Of a stretch of DNA of 62,436 nucleotides, positions 26,402-34,365 are shown one piece after another; position 1 is the first letter of the stretch, and each line of letters starts with the position of its first letter. This DNA is from JABDOU01 sp041609995 (GTDB lineage Bacteria > Actinomycetota > Acidimicrobiia > Spongiisociales > SHLN01). The translations under genes and the position numbers were made by a program. Where the stretch lies: positions 1-62,436 of the forward strand of contig JBFIPU010000007.1 in the NCBI GenBank assembly GCA_041609995.1, given 5' to 3'. Below the pieces are notes generated by a model, which worked only from the letters and a program-made list of their open reading frames with translations, was not told the DNA's origin and searched no databases.

Positions 26402-27031
26402 TCAAAGGGTGTAGCGCTCGCCCCAGTCGAGGGGGATCACCTCGATGTCGAAGTCGGTCAGCACGTTTTTCGCCAGTTCTCGGATCCAGGATCGGCCGCT
26501 GTCGCTGAGGTAGAAGTCGTGGATGGGAACGACCTGTCGAGGTCCCAGGCGGCGCGCGAACTCGATGGACCGCGTAGTGCTACCCCACGGCACCATGAGC
26601 GGAAGGGCCAACACCGGCTCGGTCGAGGTCGGCGCGTAGCTGTCTCCCGGATGCGTCAGCACGCCTTCGATCGAATAGCTGCGGTTGGGGGGCCTCGATC
26701 CGTTGGGGATCATTTCATGCAGTACGTCCTCGGAGCTGACACCGGGCGGGTCATCGGCTGCGACTTCGATGTCATGGGGCGCCAACAAGGCGGCCACCGC
26801 GGCGTTGGCGTAAACCTCGACATCGGTTCCGCGATCGACGAGCCAAGCCACGAACTCGGGTTTCACGTGATCCCCGTGTTCATGGGTGATCAAGACCCGC
26901 TCGATGTCACCCAGCTCATCGAGGATCACGTGGTCGGTATCGAATGTGAAGAAGCCGGGGTCGATGAGGGTGGTGCCCGCATCGTTCGTCACGGTCAGGC
27001 AGGAGTCGGCCAGTCTCGCAATGGTGGTCAT
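26402..27031 (-). CDS. MBL-fold metallo-hydrolase (UlaG-like)
   Basis: 209 residues. Metallo-beta-lactamase fold with the metal motif THEHGDHVKPEF (HxHxDH), an N-terminal ADSCLTVTNDAGTTLIDPGF, a later HPGDSYAP that supplies the third-motif His, and VVPIHDFYLSD near the end. This short form resembles UlaG/YycJ-type hydrolases lacking an HTH; the substrate is unknown. It starts 68 bases from the likely tyrA start on the opposite strand, so the two share a divergent promoter region. Confidence 0.88.
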   Translation of the reverse strand: MTTIARLADSCLTVTNDAGTTLIDPGFFTFDTDHVILDELGDIERVLITHEHGDHVKPEFVAWLVDRGTDVEVYANAAVAALLAPHDIEVAADDPPGVSSEDVLHEMIPNGSRPPNRSYSIEGVLTHPGDSYAPTSTEPVLALPLMVPWGSTTRSIEFARRLGPRQVVPIHDFYLSDSGRSWIRELAKNVLTDFDIEVIPLDWGERYTL

Positions 27032-27099
27032 CCATCGACCCTAGCGCCTGCTGAGGGGGCAACGTAGGCTGCGTCCGTTCATTGTTGATCGGGGCACGT

Positions 27100-28152
27100 T
27101 TGTCTATCCCTTCTACCACCGCGGTGCTCGGCACCGGCCTCATCGGGACGTCGGTTGCACTCGGGCTGTCGGAAGCCGGTTGGAAGGTCGTCGGTTGGGA
27201 TCCCGATCCATCCCATCTCGAGACCGGTTCCCAACGAGGGGCCTTTGCTTCCACTACCACGTCGCTGCCCGAGGCCGTCGGCGACGCCGATTTGATCGTT
27301 GTCGCAGCCCCCGGATCGGCCATTCCCGACCTGCTGACCCGGCTTCGACCCGAGGACCTACGGCCGGGAGCCGTGGTCACCGACGTGGCCAGTGTCAAGG
27401 CGACGGTGGTGGAGGCGGCGGCGCATCTGCCGGCATTCGTGGGCGGCCACCCGATGGCCGGTCGGGAGATGAGCGGCCCGGAGCCCGCCACCGGGGCGCT
27501 CTTCAAAGGCGCGGCCTGGGTGCTGGTCGCCGGGCAGGGAACGCCGGCGGCGGCAGTGGCGCGGGTCGAGTCGATGGTGCGGGAGTTGGGTGCGTTTCCC
27601 ATCAACGTTGCGGCCGCCGAACATGACGCAGCCGTCGCAACGATCAGCCACCTCCCCCATGCGCTGGCGGCCGCCCTCGTAGCGATGGCGAAGGAGACCC
27701 CGTCCGCCCTCAGCCTGGCGGCCGGCAGCTTCCGAGACCTGACCCGGGTGGCTCTCTCCGAGCCGGACGCATGGTCTGACATCCTCCGGACGAACCGGGA
27801 GGCAGTGGCTGAATCGATCGACGATCTGATCGACCGACTGCAGAAGTTCAAGGAGGTCCTGGCGACCGACGACCATGCGGTCGTGACCGAACAGCTGTCC
27901 CTGGCCCGCGAAGCTCGCCGCGGCCTGTCCCCTCCGGTGGCGTTGGTCCGCGTGGCACTGACGGACCGGCCAGGAGAGTTGGGCAAAGTCGGTTCTGCCC
28001 TGCAGGCCAGCAAGGTGGATATTCGCGACCTGCAGCTGCGGCATCGCGAACATGGCGGGGGCGGCATCTTGTCCTTATCGGTGCGGATCGGCGAAGCTGA
28101 TGTGCTGTCCTCTGCCTTGCTGGCAGCCGGTCTGGAGGTGATCGGAAAATGA
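27100..28152 (+). CDS. tyrA: Prephenate dehydrogenase with C-terminal ACT domain
   Basis: 350 residues. NAD-binding GTGLIGTSVALGLSEAGW at the N-terminus, VVTDVASVKATVVEAA, GGHPMAGREMSGPEPATGAL and ISHLPHALAAAL (catalytic His regions) define TyrA. Residues about 275-350 form an ACT domain (VRVALTDRPGELGKVGSALQ), suggesting feedback control by tyrosine or another aromatic amino acid. The enzyme oxidatively decarboxylates prephenate to 4-hydroxyphenylpyruvate. TTG 27100 with a GGGG site is preferred; TTG 27082 is possible. It overlaps the MobA-like gene by four bases. Confidence 0.92.
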   Translation: MSIPSTTAVLGTGLIGTSVALGLSEAGWKVVGWDPDPSHLETGSQRGAFASTTTSLPEAVGDADLIVVAAPGSAIPDLLTRLRPEDLRPGAVVTDVASVKATVVEAAAHLPAFVGGHPMAGREMSGPEPATGALFKGAAWVLVAGQGTPAAAVARVESMVRELGAFPINVAAAEHDAAVATISHLPHALAAALVAMAKETPSALSLAAGSFRDLTRVALSEPDAWSDILRTNREAVAESIDDLIDRLQKFKEVLATDDHAVVTEQLSLAREARRGLSPPVALVRVALTDRPGELGKVGSALQASKVDIRDLQLRHREHGGGGILSLSVRIGEADVLSSALLAAGLEVIGK

Positions 28153-28751
28153 CGGTGGCCGCTGTGGTCCTCGCCGGCGGCCAGCCGGCGGCCCTGTCCG
28201 ATCACCAGCAGCTGCTGGTCTGGAGGGGTCGGCCGCTCCTCGAGCATGTGGTGGACCAGGTGCGAGGGTGGCCGGTCGACGAGCGGTTGGTGGTTCTCGG
28301 CCACGACGCCGACCAGGTGCTCGAATCCGTCGATCTCACAGGCTGCACCGTCCTGATCGACCTGGACTGGGAGCTTGGTCCGATGTCGGGGCTGCGGGCC
28401 GCCCTCGACCACCTGTCGCGCAGAAGCGGGCCTCCCTCGGCCGTCGTTGTCGGCCGGGGCGATCAGCCGAACACCCAACCCGAGCTGGTGGAGGCGCTGA
28501 TCCTGGCAGAAGGTGGCCTCGCCGTGGTGCCCATCTACCGGTATGCGCGGGGATACCCGGTGCTCGCCAGAAGGGGCCTGTGGGATCGGCTGCTGAGTGC
28601 CCCGGACGATGCCGATCTCCTGCGGTCGCTGGAGACCCTGAGTGGTGAGGTGGTGGAGGTGCGGATCGATCGCGTTCCGGAGCGCCTGGTGGACACCGAT
28701 CGAGCGCTCGCACTGGCCCGACCGGACGATGCGTCGGAACGGCCACATTGA
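28149..28751 (+). CDS. MobA/MocA-like nucleotidyltransferase with altered signature
   Basis: 200 residues, NTP_transf_3-like fold. AAVVLAGGQ begins the nucleotide loop, and LLVWRGRPLLEHVVDQV plus VVVGRGDQPNTQPELVEALI match MocA/MobA relatives. The normal G-x-S-x-R-x-G-x-x-K loop reads GGQPAALSDHQQLL, lacking both the Arg and the Lys that contact the nucleotide triphosphate. The DQP motif is kept. It may have altered specificity or reduced activity. Translation is coupled to tyrA by ATGA, an unusual pairing. No other molybdenum-cofactor genes are nearby apart from the MoaD fusion at 18690. Confidence 0.75.
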   Translation: MTVAAVVLAGGQPAALSDHQQLLVWRGRPLLEHVVDQVRGWPVDERLVVLGHDADQVLESVDLTGCTVLIDLDWELGPMSGLRAALDHLSRRSGPPSAVVVGRGDQPNTQPELVEALILAEGGLAVVPIYRYARGYPVLARRGLWDRLLSAPDDADLLRSLETLSGEVVEVRIDRVPERLVDTDRALALARPDDASERPH

Positions 28752-28771
28752 CTACTCGGCCGCTCTCTCGG

Positions 28772-28777
28772 TAACCT
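28772..28777 (+). promoter_or_regulatory. -10 box of the DUF4332 gene
   Basis: TAACCT lies 31 bases before ATG 28809. The leader of about 25 bases carries an AGGAG ribosome site, so this gene is led, unlike others with the same hexamer. Confidence 0.4.
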
Positions 28778-28808
28778 GCTCGCCGATCGCCTCAGGAGTA
28801 GAGACCAA

Positions 28809-29213
28809 ATGCCCTCTATCGATGCCATTCAGGGCTTGTCCCGTCCCCAAGCCCGCAACCTCCGTCAGAACCGGGTCCGCACGACCGAAGCGCTGCTCAA
28901 GCGGGCCGCTTCCCGAACCGACCGCAAGGCGCTGGCCTCCGCCACCGGTCTCGAAGAGAAGGAGATCCTCAACTGGGTCAACCGGGCCGACCTCATGCGC
29001 GTCAAGGGCGTGGGAGAAGAGTATGCCGACTTGCTGGAAGCAGCCGGCGTGGACACGGTGAAAGAACTGCGGCGGCGCAATCCGCGCTCACTCCTTCGGC
29101 ATCTGGTCGAGCTGAACGAGAACAAGAACCTGGTTCGGCGTCTGCCAACCGAAGACATGGTCGAAGGATGGGTGGCGGCCGCCAAGAAACTGGAGCCGGT
29201 CGTAACGTACTGA
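28809..29213 (+). CDS. DUF4332 (helix-hairpin-helix) domain protein
   Basis: 134 residues, all helical. IQGLSRPQARNLRQNRVRTT and MRVKGVGEEYADLLEAAGVD are tandem helix-hairpin-helix-like units; TVKELRRRNPRSLLRHLVEL and VEGWVAAAKKL complete the DUF4332 pattern. Such domains probably bind DNA or other proteins; no enzymatic motif is present. A separate promoter (TAACCT at 28772) and AGGAG site indicate independent expression. Confidence 0.85.
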   Translation: MPSIDAIQGLSRPQARNLRQNRVRTTEALLKRAASRTDRKALASATGLEEKEILNWVNRADLMRVKGVGEEYADLLEAAGVDTVKELRRRNPRSLLRHLVELNENKNLVRRLPTEDMVEGWVAAAKKLEPVVTY

Positions 29214-29351
29214 ACGAGGTGGGACCTGACAGGATCGTGCTCCGATCACCAGAAATCAGCTGGACCGGCGTGCGCAAGAGCTGGTCCCGACGGCTCCCGA
29301 TGCATCGAGAACTTCAGGAACCAATGCTAACTATTGCAAGCACTCGACGCT

Positions 29352-29367
29352 ATACTGCTAGCGGTAT
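29352..29367. promoter_or_regulatory. 16-bp palindromic operator at the XRE gene start
   Basis: ATACTGCTAGCGGTAT is palindromic at seven of eight base pairs. It overlaps both the TATACT -10 box (29351-29356) and the first bases of the ATG (29366), so a bound protein would block transcription. The likely ligand is the XRE repressor encoded immediately downstream (autorepression). Confidence 0.55.
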
Positions 29368-29746
29368 GGCAGAACCACTTCACGAGCTAGGGGCCTTCAT
29401 CCGAACGCAACGTGAGCGGAGCGCAATGTCGATCCGCAAACTGGCGGAACAGGCCGGCATCTCCAATCCCTATCTGAGCCAGATCGAACGGGGATTGCGA
29501 CGACCGTCGGCGGACATCGTCAAGGCCTTGGCAGGGGCATTGTCGATCTCGGCCGAATCGCTCTACCAGCGAGCGGGTTGGTTGGCAGGCGATGAGCCCA
29601 AGGACTCGCGGGTGGTCGAGGCCATCGAAGGGGACAGCCACCTCACGGCAGGACAGCGACGTGCGCTCGTTGAGATATACGAGAGCTTCGTCGGAGCAAA
29701 CAACAAAGGGAACATACGACATGACGGACAAAATGGATCTCAATAA
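29366..29746 (+). CDS. XRE-family transcriptional regulator, Rv0474-like
   Basis: 126 residues. The HTH is at about 7-65: LGAFIRTQRERSAMSIRKLA, then EQAGISNPYLSQIERGLRRP and SADIVKALAGALSISAESLY. The SNPYLSQIERGLRRPSA core is nearly the mycobacterial Rv0474 sequence as I recall it, and the next gene is HbhA-like, as in Rv0474-Rv0475. The C-terminal helix (TAGQRRALVEIYESF) is also shared. TATACT ends nine bases before the ATG and no ribosome site is present, so the message is probably leaderless. It overlaps the next gene by 26 bases. Confidence 0.88.
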   Translation: MAEPLHELGAFIRTQRERSAMSIRKLAEQAGISNPYLSQIERGLRRPSADIVKALAGALSISAESLYQRAGWLAGDEPKDSRVVEAIEGDSHLTAGQRRALVEIYESFVGANNKGNIRHDGQNGSQ

Positions 29747-30386
29747 GGCCGGGTATGCGCTGTTGGGCGCACCCGTTTGGATCGCTCGGCGGTTCATGGA
29801 ATTGACGAGCGACCTCACCAAGGCCGCCCGCGAAGAGGTGAGCGAGTGGACCGAGCAAGACGAAGACCTCACCGACGCCTGGGCGGCAGAAGGCGAGAAG
29901 ATCGCTGACCGTCTCACTGATCGGCCCGAGATGTTCAAAGACTTCGATATGAGTCAAATCCAGGACAGCCTGCAGAAAGTCCAGGACCAGGTCGAGGAGT
30001 TGATCGGCAATTGGCGCGAGGCGATGTCCCGCGACGACAAGCCGACCACGACTGCGGTCCGCAAGCCTGCCATCGCGAAATCCGCCGAGAAGAAGCCGGC
30101 AGCGAAGAAGCCGGCTGCCAAGACCACGACTGCCAAGAAGCCGGCAGCGAAGAAGCCGGCTGCCAAGGCACCTGCGGCCAAGAAGCCGGCTGCCAAGGCG
30201 TCTTCCGCCAAGACCACGACCGCCAAGAAGCCGGCAGCGAAGAAGCCGGCTGCCAAGGCGACGGCTGCCAAGGCACCTGCTGCCAAGAAGCCGGCTGCCA
30301 AGGCGTCTTCCGCCAAGACGGGGGCTGCCAAGACGACGGCTGCCAAGGCACCTGCTGCCAAGAAGCCGGCGGCCAAGAAGAGCTGA
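29721..30386 (+). CDS. HbhA-like protein with Lys/Ala/Pro-rich tail
   Basis: 221 residues. The N-terminal part (about 1-105) is helical and acidic, probably coiled coil, with LGAPVWIARRFMELTSDLTK and SQIQDSLQKVQDQVEELIG. Residues about 113-221 are a tail built from PAAKKPAAK and KASSAKTTT units, highly basic. This two-part design matches heparin-binding haemagglutinin of mycobacteria, where the tail binds sulfated glycans and DNA-like polyanions; histone-like tails look similar. There is no signal peptide, as in HbhA. AAGGGA precedes ATG 29721. An intrinsic terminator follows. Homology is supported by gene order; function by analogy only. Confidence 0.8.
   Translation: MTDKMDLNKAGYALLGAPVWIARRFMELTSDLTKAAREEVSEWTEQDEDLTDAWAAEGEKIADRLTDRPEMFKDFDMSQIQDSLQKVQDQVEELIGNWREAMSRDDKPTTTAVRKPAIAKSAEKKPAAKKPAAKTTTAKKPAAKKPAAKAPAAKKPAAKASSAKTTTAKKPAAKKPAAKATAAKAPAAKKPAAKASSAKTGAAKTTAAKAPAAKKPAAKKS
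30085..30383 (+). repeat. Tandem DNA repeats encoding the Lys/Ala/Pro tail
   Basis: Imperfect tandem units based on AAGAAGCCGGC(A/T)GC and GCCAAGGC, arranged in larger blocks that end in GTCTTCCGCCAAGAC. The two larger blocks around 30150-30215 and 30260-30325 are near-identical, suggesting duplication, so copy number may vary between strains. Confidence 0.85.
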
Positions 30387-30402
30387 CGCCGAAAACGTCG
30401 CG

Positions 30403-30435
30403 AAGGGAGGCTGCTTCGGCAGCCTCCCTTTTTTA
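30403..30435 (+). terminator. Intrinsic terminator after the HbhA-like gene
   Basis: Perfect 12-bp stem AAGGGAGGCTGC / GCAGCCTCCCTT with a TTCG tetraloop, followed by a T run (30429-30434). The clearest Rho-independent terminator in the window. Confidence 0.95.
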
Positions 30436-30568
30436 TTGCGGACATGTAGCTCCGGCCATTCGGGATAGCCGCGAGCCGGATGAGGGTGCCGAATGGCAGG
30501 AACCGGAGAGCGGGCCGAGACGTCGTAACGAAAACGACCGATCCGACCGAACCAAAGGGATGAACCCC

Positions 30569-32578
30569 ATGACTCGCAAACTCACCTTGATCCTGGCCGT
30601 GGCACTGGTGGCCTCGGCGTGTGCCCGGACCACCGAGGTGGGGACCAATATCCGGCCGATTACGGCAACAGCCCTGGGAGAGGCTGCGCTAACCGTTTTC
30701 GACTCCTGTGACGACTATCTGGATTACGCCCGTACCGAGGCGCTCGCGCGCGTGACGCCCTACGGCCTGGAGGGGTACGGCTACTACGGAGGACCCGAGA
30801 GGTTCGACGATTTCGCGATGGAGGAGATGGCCACGACCACGGCCGTTGCCGACTCGACGGCCGAAGGAGCCGGTCGCATTGCCGGCGGCGACTTCTCCCA
30901 GTCGAATGTTCAGGTCGCCGGCATCGACGAGCCGGATCTCGTCAAGACCGATGGCGAGCGCATCTACGTCCTGGCGAATGGCGCCCTTCACGTCGTCAAC
31001 ACGTCAGGTGATCTGCTTGGCTCGCTAACACTGGAGCGTTGGAGCGAGTTGATGTTCATCCACGAAGACCGGGTGGTCGTGTTCGCCTCCGAATGGGGCG
31101 GTGGATTCCGAGGGTTTGCACCCTCCTACGGCAGCCCGGTCACCGAGGTCTTGCTCATCGACGCCTCCGACGCGGCGAGCATGGAGATCACCGAGCGATT
31201 GCGGGTCGATGGCTCGCAGGTCAGCGCTCGCCTGATCGACGACCGTGTGCGGCTGGTGGTGAACGCACCCCCGCTCGGCCTGGAATGGGCGTTCCCGCAG
31301 GGAAGCGGGCTCCGCGCCGAGCGCGACGCGCTCGAGGCCAACAAGAAGATCATCGAAGCGTCGACGGTCGACAATTGGCTTCCCTACTTCGTGCACGAGG
31401 GAGCCGGCACCGAGAGCGAAGGCGTCCTCGTTGAGTGCGCCAATGCCTATCACCCAGAACAGTTCTCGGGCTTCGAGCTGCTGACCATCGTCACCATCGA
31501 CCTTTCCCAGGGTCTGGTTCCCGTGAGCTCGACCGGCCTCATGGCGGGCGGAAGCGAGATCTACGCAACGGCCGACTCCCTATACGTGGCGCAACAGCGC
31601 TGGATCGACTGGAGCAGCGAACAACCGGACATCGAAGGGATCACGACCGACATCCACGCTTTCGACACCGGGACCGACACCGTGGTGTACCAGGCGAGTG
31701 GGTCGGTGCCGGGCTTTCTCCTGAACCAGTTCGCGATGGATGAGTACCAGGGTGATCTGCGGGTGGCCAGCACCCGCACTCCCGAATGGTTCGGGCCCGG
31801 CGACAGTGACTCCCTGGTCTCGGTCCTCCGCCGGGACGGGGGAGGACTCGAGGTGATCGGCCAGGTGGAGGGCCTCGGCGTCACGGAACAAATCCGGTCG
31901 GTCCGCTTCATCGGCCGCCTCGGGTACGTGGTCACTTTCCGACAGACCGACCCGTTGTACGTCGTCGATCTGACGGAACCCACCAACCCCGTTGTCAAGG
32001 GCGAGCTCAAGATCAACGGGTATTCGGCGTACCTCCATCCCTACGGCGACGGCCAGCTCGTGGGCATCGGCCAAGATGCCACCGATCAGGGCCGCACACT
32101 CGGCCTGCAGGTCTCCCTGTTCGATGTGACGAACTCGCAAGATCCGACCCGGCTGGATGCCCTCTCTCTGGCCAACGCCTATACCGAGGTCGAATGGAAC
32201 CACCTGGCCGTGACGGCATGGAACGATCGCTTCTTCATCCCGTTCGAGCGATGGGGTGAGCCCGACGACAGCATCGCCCCCGGGGAACCGTGGATCAGCA
32301 CCTACGAGACGGGACTGCTGGTGGTGGACGTGGCGCAGAATGGCATTCGGGATGTCGGCCGCATCTCCCATCCTTCCAGCTATTACTGCTGGGACGAGGA
32401 GACGGGCGCCGAGGTGGACTTCGGCGATGCGGCGGCGGACTTCTGCGAACCGCAATGGGGTGCACAGATCCGGCGCTCTTTGATTATCGGCGACGACATC
32501 TTTACAGTTTCATCGAGAGGTGTGCAGTCCAACGACTACACAACGCTTGCGACCGGGGTCTTCACCCCTTTCACGTAA
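30569..32578 (+). CDS. Secreted beta-propeller lipoprotein (Beta_propel family)
   Basis: 669 residues. Lipoprotein signal LTLILAVALVASACA, with the lipidated Cys at about 18. The Beta_propel (PF09826-type) hallmark follows: FSQSNVQVAGIDEPDLVKTD, then GERIYVLANGALHVVNTSG. Repeated blades end in units such as LLIDASD and LFDVTNSQDPTRLD. Late motifs YVVTFRQTDPLYVVDLTEP and INGYSAYLHPYGDGQLVGIG are typical of the family. Extracytoplasmic and membrane-anchored; function unknown. ATG 30569 is preferred over 30560 because AAAGGGA is then correctly spaced. It is insulated by terminators on both sides. Confidence 0.85.
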   Translation: MTRKLTLILAVALVASACARTTEVGTNIRPITATALGEAALTVFDSCDDYLDYARTEALARVTPYGLEGYGYYGGPERFDDFAMEEMATTTAVADSTAEGAGRIAGGDFSQSNVQVAGIDEPDLVKTDGERIYVLANGALHVVNTSGDLLGSLTLERWSELMFIHEDRVVVFASEWGGGFRGFAPSYGSPVTEVLLIDASDAASMEITERLRVDGSQVSARLIDDRVRLVVNAPPLGLEWAFPQGSGLRAERDALEANKKIIEASTVDNWLPYFVHEGAGTESEGVLVECANAYHPEQFSGFELLTIVTIDLSQGLVPVSSTGLMAGGSEIYATADSLYVAQQRWIDWSSEQPDIEGITTDIHAFDTGTDTVVYQASGSVPGFLLNQFAMDEYQGDLRVASTRTPEWFGPGDSDSLVSVLRRDGGGLEVIGQVEGLGVTEQIRSVRFIGRLGYVVTFRQTDPLYVVDLTEPTNPVVKGELKINGYSAYLHPYGDGQLVGIGQDATDQGRTLGLQVSLFDVTNSQDPTRLDALSLANAYTEVEWNHLAVTAWNDRFFIPFERWGEPDDSIAPGEPWISTYETGLLVVDVAQNGIRDVGRISHPSSYYCWDEETGAEVDFGDAAADFCEPQWGAQIRRSLIIGDDIFTVSSRGVQSNDYTTLATGVFTPFT

Positions 32579-32598
32579 GCCCTCCTGTGCAAGGGTGA

Positions 32599-32626
32599 GC
32601 CCCGCTTCATTCGTGGAGCGGGGCTT
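32599..32626 (+). terminator. Hairpin terminator after the beta-propeller gene
   Basis: Perfect 9-bp stem AGCCCCGCT (32599-32607) and AGCGGGGCT (32618-32626), 10-base loop, 20 bases past the stop. No strong U tract. It abuts the nadE -10 box. Confidence 0.7.
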
Positions 32627-32632
32627 AACCTA
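32627..32632 (+). promoter_or_regulatory. -10 box of nadE
   Basis: TAACCT immediately follows the terminator hairpin and lies 29 bases before ATG 32662. The leader contains an AAAGGA ribosome site at 32647-32652. Confidence 0.45.
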
Positions 32633-32661
32633 TGGCGGTCTCGCCGAAAGGATGTTCCCCC

Positions 32662-34362
32662 ATGTTCCTCCGGGTCGCGGGCGCCCAGCTGAACTTGATC
32701 GTCGGCGATATCGACGGCAACACCGAGCGCATCGTGGCAGCGATGGCCTGGGCCGAGGCCGAAGGCGTCGCCCTTCTCGTGCTCTCCGAGTTGGCGATCG
32801 GCGGATACCCGCCCGAAGACCTGGTCATGCGCGACGACTACGTGTCGGCCAACCTGGAGGCGCTGCAATCCATCGCATCCCAGTCGGGTTCGGTATTGAC
32901 CGTGGTCGGATTCGTCGACCGGGTCGAAGGCGATGCCAGCGTGTGGACCGATGACGCCCACCACCGCTCGGTCGCCAATGCCGCCGCCCTGGTTCGCCAA
33001 GGTGAGATCAAGGGCGTGTACCACAAGGTGCACTTGCCCAATTACGGGGTATTCGACGAAGATCGGTACTTCGTGCCGGGCTCGGCCCCCGATCAGCTGT
33101 GGCGCCTCGGGGAGGTGCCCATCGGAGTCTCCGTGTGCGAGGACGTCTGGCTGGGCGCCGGCCCACCGGTACGCCAGGGGCGGGCCGGCGCCGAGCTCTT
33201 GATCAACATCAACGCCTCCCCCTATCACCAACGCAAGGGCGAGGAGCGCACGGAGCTGATCAGGCGCCGGGCGCAGGAAGCCGGGTCTCATCTGGTCTAC
33301 GTCAACCAGGTGGGCGGACAAGACGAGCTGGTCTTCGACGGCGGTTCGATGGTGGTGGGGCCCGACGGTCACATCCTCTACCGGGCGCTCCAGTTCGTCG
33401 AGGATCGGTTCGTGATCGACATCCCGGTTTCGGAGGCCCGTGGCCACGGACTTCCCTCGTTGGGCGAACTGCAGCTGCGTCCGGACGGCGAGCCCATTCC
33501 CGAATCGGCGCCGCGCCTCAGCCACGAGCACGAAGTGTATGAAGCACTCACGACAGGCTTGCGCGACTACGTCACCAAGAACGGATTCTCCTCTGTGGTC
33601 ATCGGCTTGTCGGGGGGCATCGACAGTGCATTGACCGCCACGATCGCCGTCGACGCCCTCGGCCCCGAGGCGGTGTGGGGGATCGCCATGCCTTCGCGGC
33701 ACAATGCCGAACAGTCGCTCATCGATGCCAGGGAGCTCGCCGGCAACCTGGGGTGCCGGTTCGATGTGATCGGCATCGACGACCTATACACCGGTTACCT
33801 CGACGCCCTCAGTGATCTGTTCTCGGGCAGCCCGTTTGGTGTTGCCGAGGAGAACCTGCAGGCGCGGATCCGGGGAGCATTGCTCATGGCCGTGTCGAAC
33901 AAGTTCGGGCCGATGGTCGTCACGACGGGCAACAAGTCGGAGATGGCGGTGGGGTACGCCACCCTCTACGGCGACATGGTGGGTGGCTACTCCGTGCTGA
34001 AGGACATTTTCAAACAGCAGGTGTTCGACCTGGCGCGGTGGCGGAACCGCAACGACGTCGTGATCCCGGTGTCGTCCATCGAAAAGCCCCCGTCGGCCGA
34101 GTTGCGACCCGATCAGAGAGATTCGGACAGCCTTCCGCCGTATGAGATGCTCGATCCGATCCTGGAGCGTTATGTCGAAGACGACTGGTCGGTCGCCGAC
34201 ATCATCGCAGCCGGATTCGAGGCCGACGTCGTCGAGCGTGTCATTCGCCTCGTCGACCGCAACGAGTACAAACGGCGCCAGGCCCCGCCCGGAGTGAAAG
34301 TGACCACCAAAGCCTTTGGGCGCGATCGCCGGCTCCCCATCACCAACGCCTTCGGTCCGTAG
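32662..34362 (+). CDS. nadE: Glutamine-dependent NAD+ synthetase
   Basis: 566 residues. The N-terminal nitrilase-type glutaminase has its Glu-Lys-Cys triad in context: LSELAIGGYPPEDL, YHKVHLPNYGVFDE and GVSVCEDVW. The C-terminal synthetase has the PPi loop GLSGGIDSALTATIA and TGNKSEMAVGYATLYGDMVG. It amidates nicotinic acid adenine dinucleotide to NAD+ using glutamine, with ammonia channelled between domains. I selected ATG 32662 because it directly precedes FLRVAGAQLN and has AAAGGA upstream; ATG 32633 would sit too close to the -10 box. The stop is followed after three bases by the convergent rmlD-like gene. Confidence 0.95.
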   Translation: MFLRVAGAQLNLIVGDIDGNTERIVAAMAWAEAEGVALLVLSELAIGGYPPEDLVMRDDYVSANLEALQSIASQSGSVLTVVGFVDRVEGDASVWTDDAHHRSVANAAALVRQGEIKGVYHKVHLPNYGVFDEDRYFVPGSAPDQLWRLGEVPIGVSVCEDVWLGAGPPVRQGRAGAELLININASPYHQRKGEERTELIRRRAQEAGSHLVYVNQVGGQDELVFDGGSMVVGPDGHILYRALQFVEDRFVIDIPVSEARGHGLPSLGELQLRPDGEPIPESAPRLSHEHEVYEALTTGLRDYVTKNGFSSVVIGLSGGIDSALTATIAVDALGPEAVWGIAMPSRHNAEQSLIDARELAGNLGCRFDVIGIDDLYTGYLDALSDLFSGSPFGVAEENLQARIRGALLMAVSNKFGPMVVTTGNKSEMAVGYATLYGDMVGGYSVLKDIFKQQVFDLARWRNRNDVVIPVSSIEKPPSAELRPDQRDSDSLPPYEMLDPILERYVEDDWSVADIIAAGFEADVVERVIRLVDRNEYKRRQAPPGVKVTTKAFGRDRRLPITNAFGP

Positions 34363-34365
34363 GCC

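Noticed and set aside
26916..28748. 610-codon - strand frame across tyrA and the MobA-like gene
   Set aside because: Arg/Ser/Pro-rich shadow of two well-supported + strand genes.
30085..30383. CRISPR-like array
   Set aside because: The repeats are in frame, code for the Lys/Ala/Pro tail and have no unique spacers.
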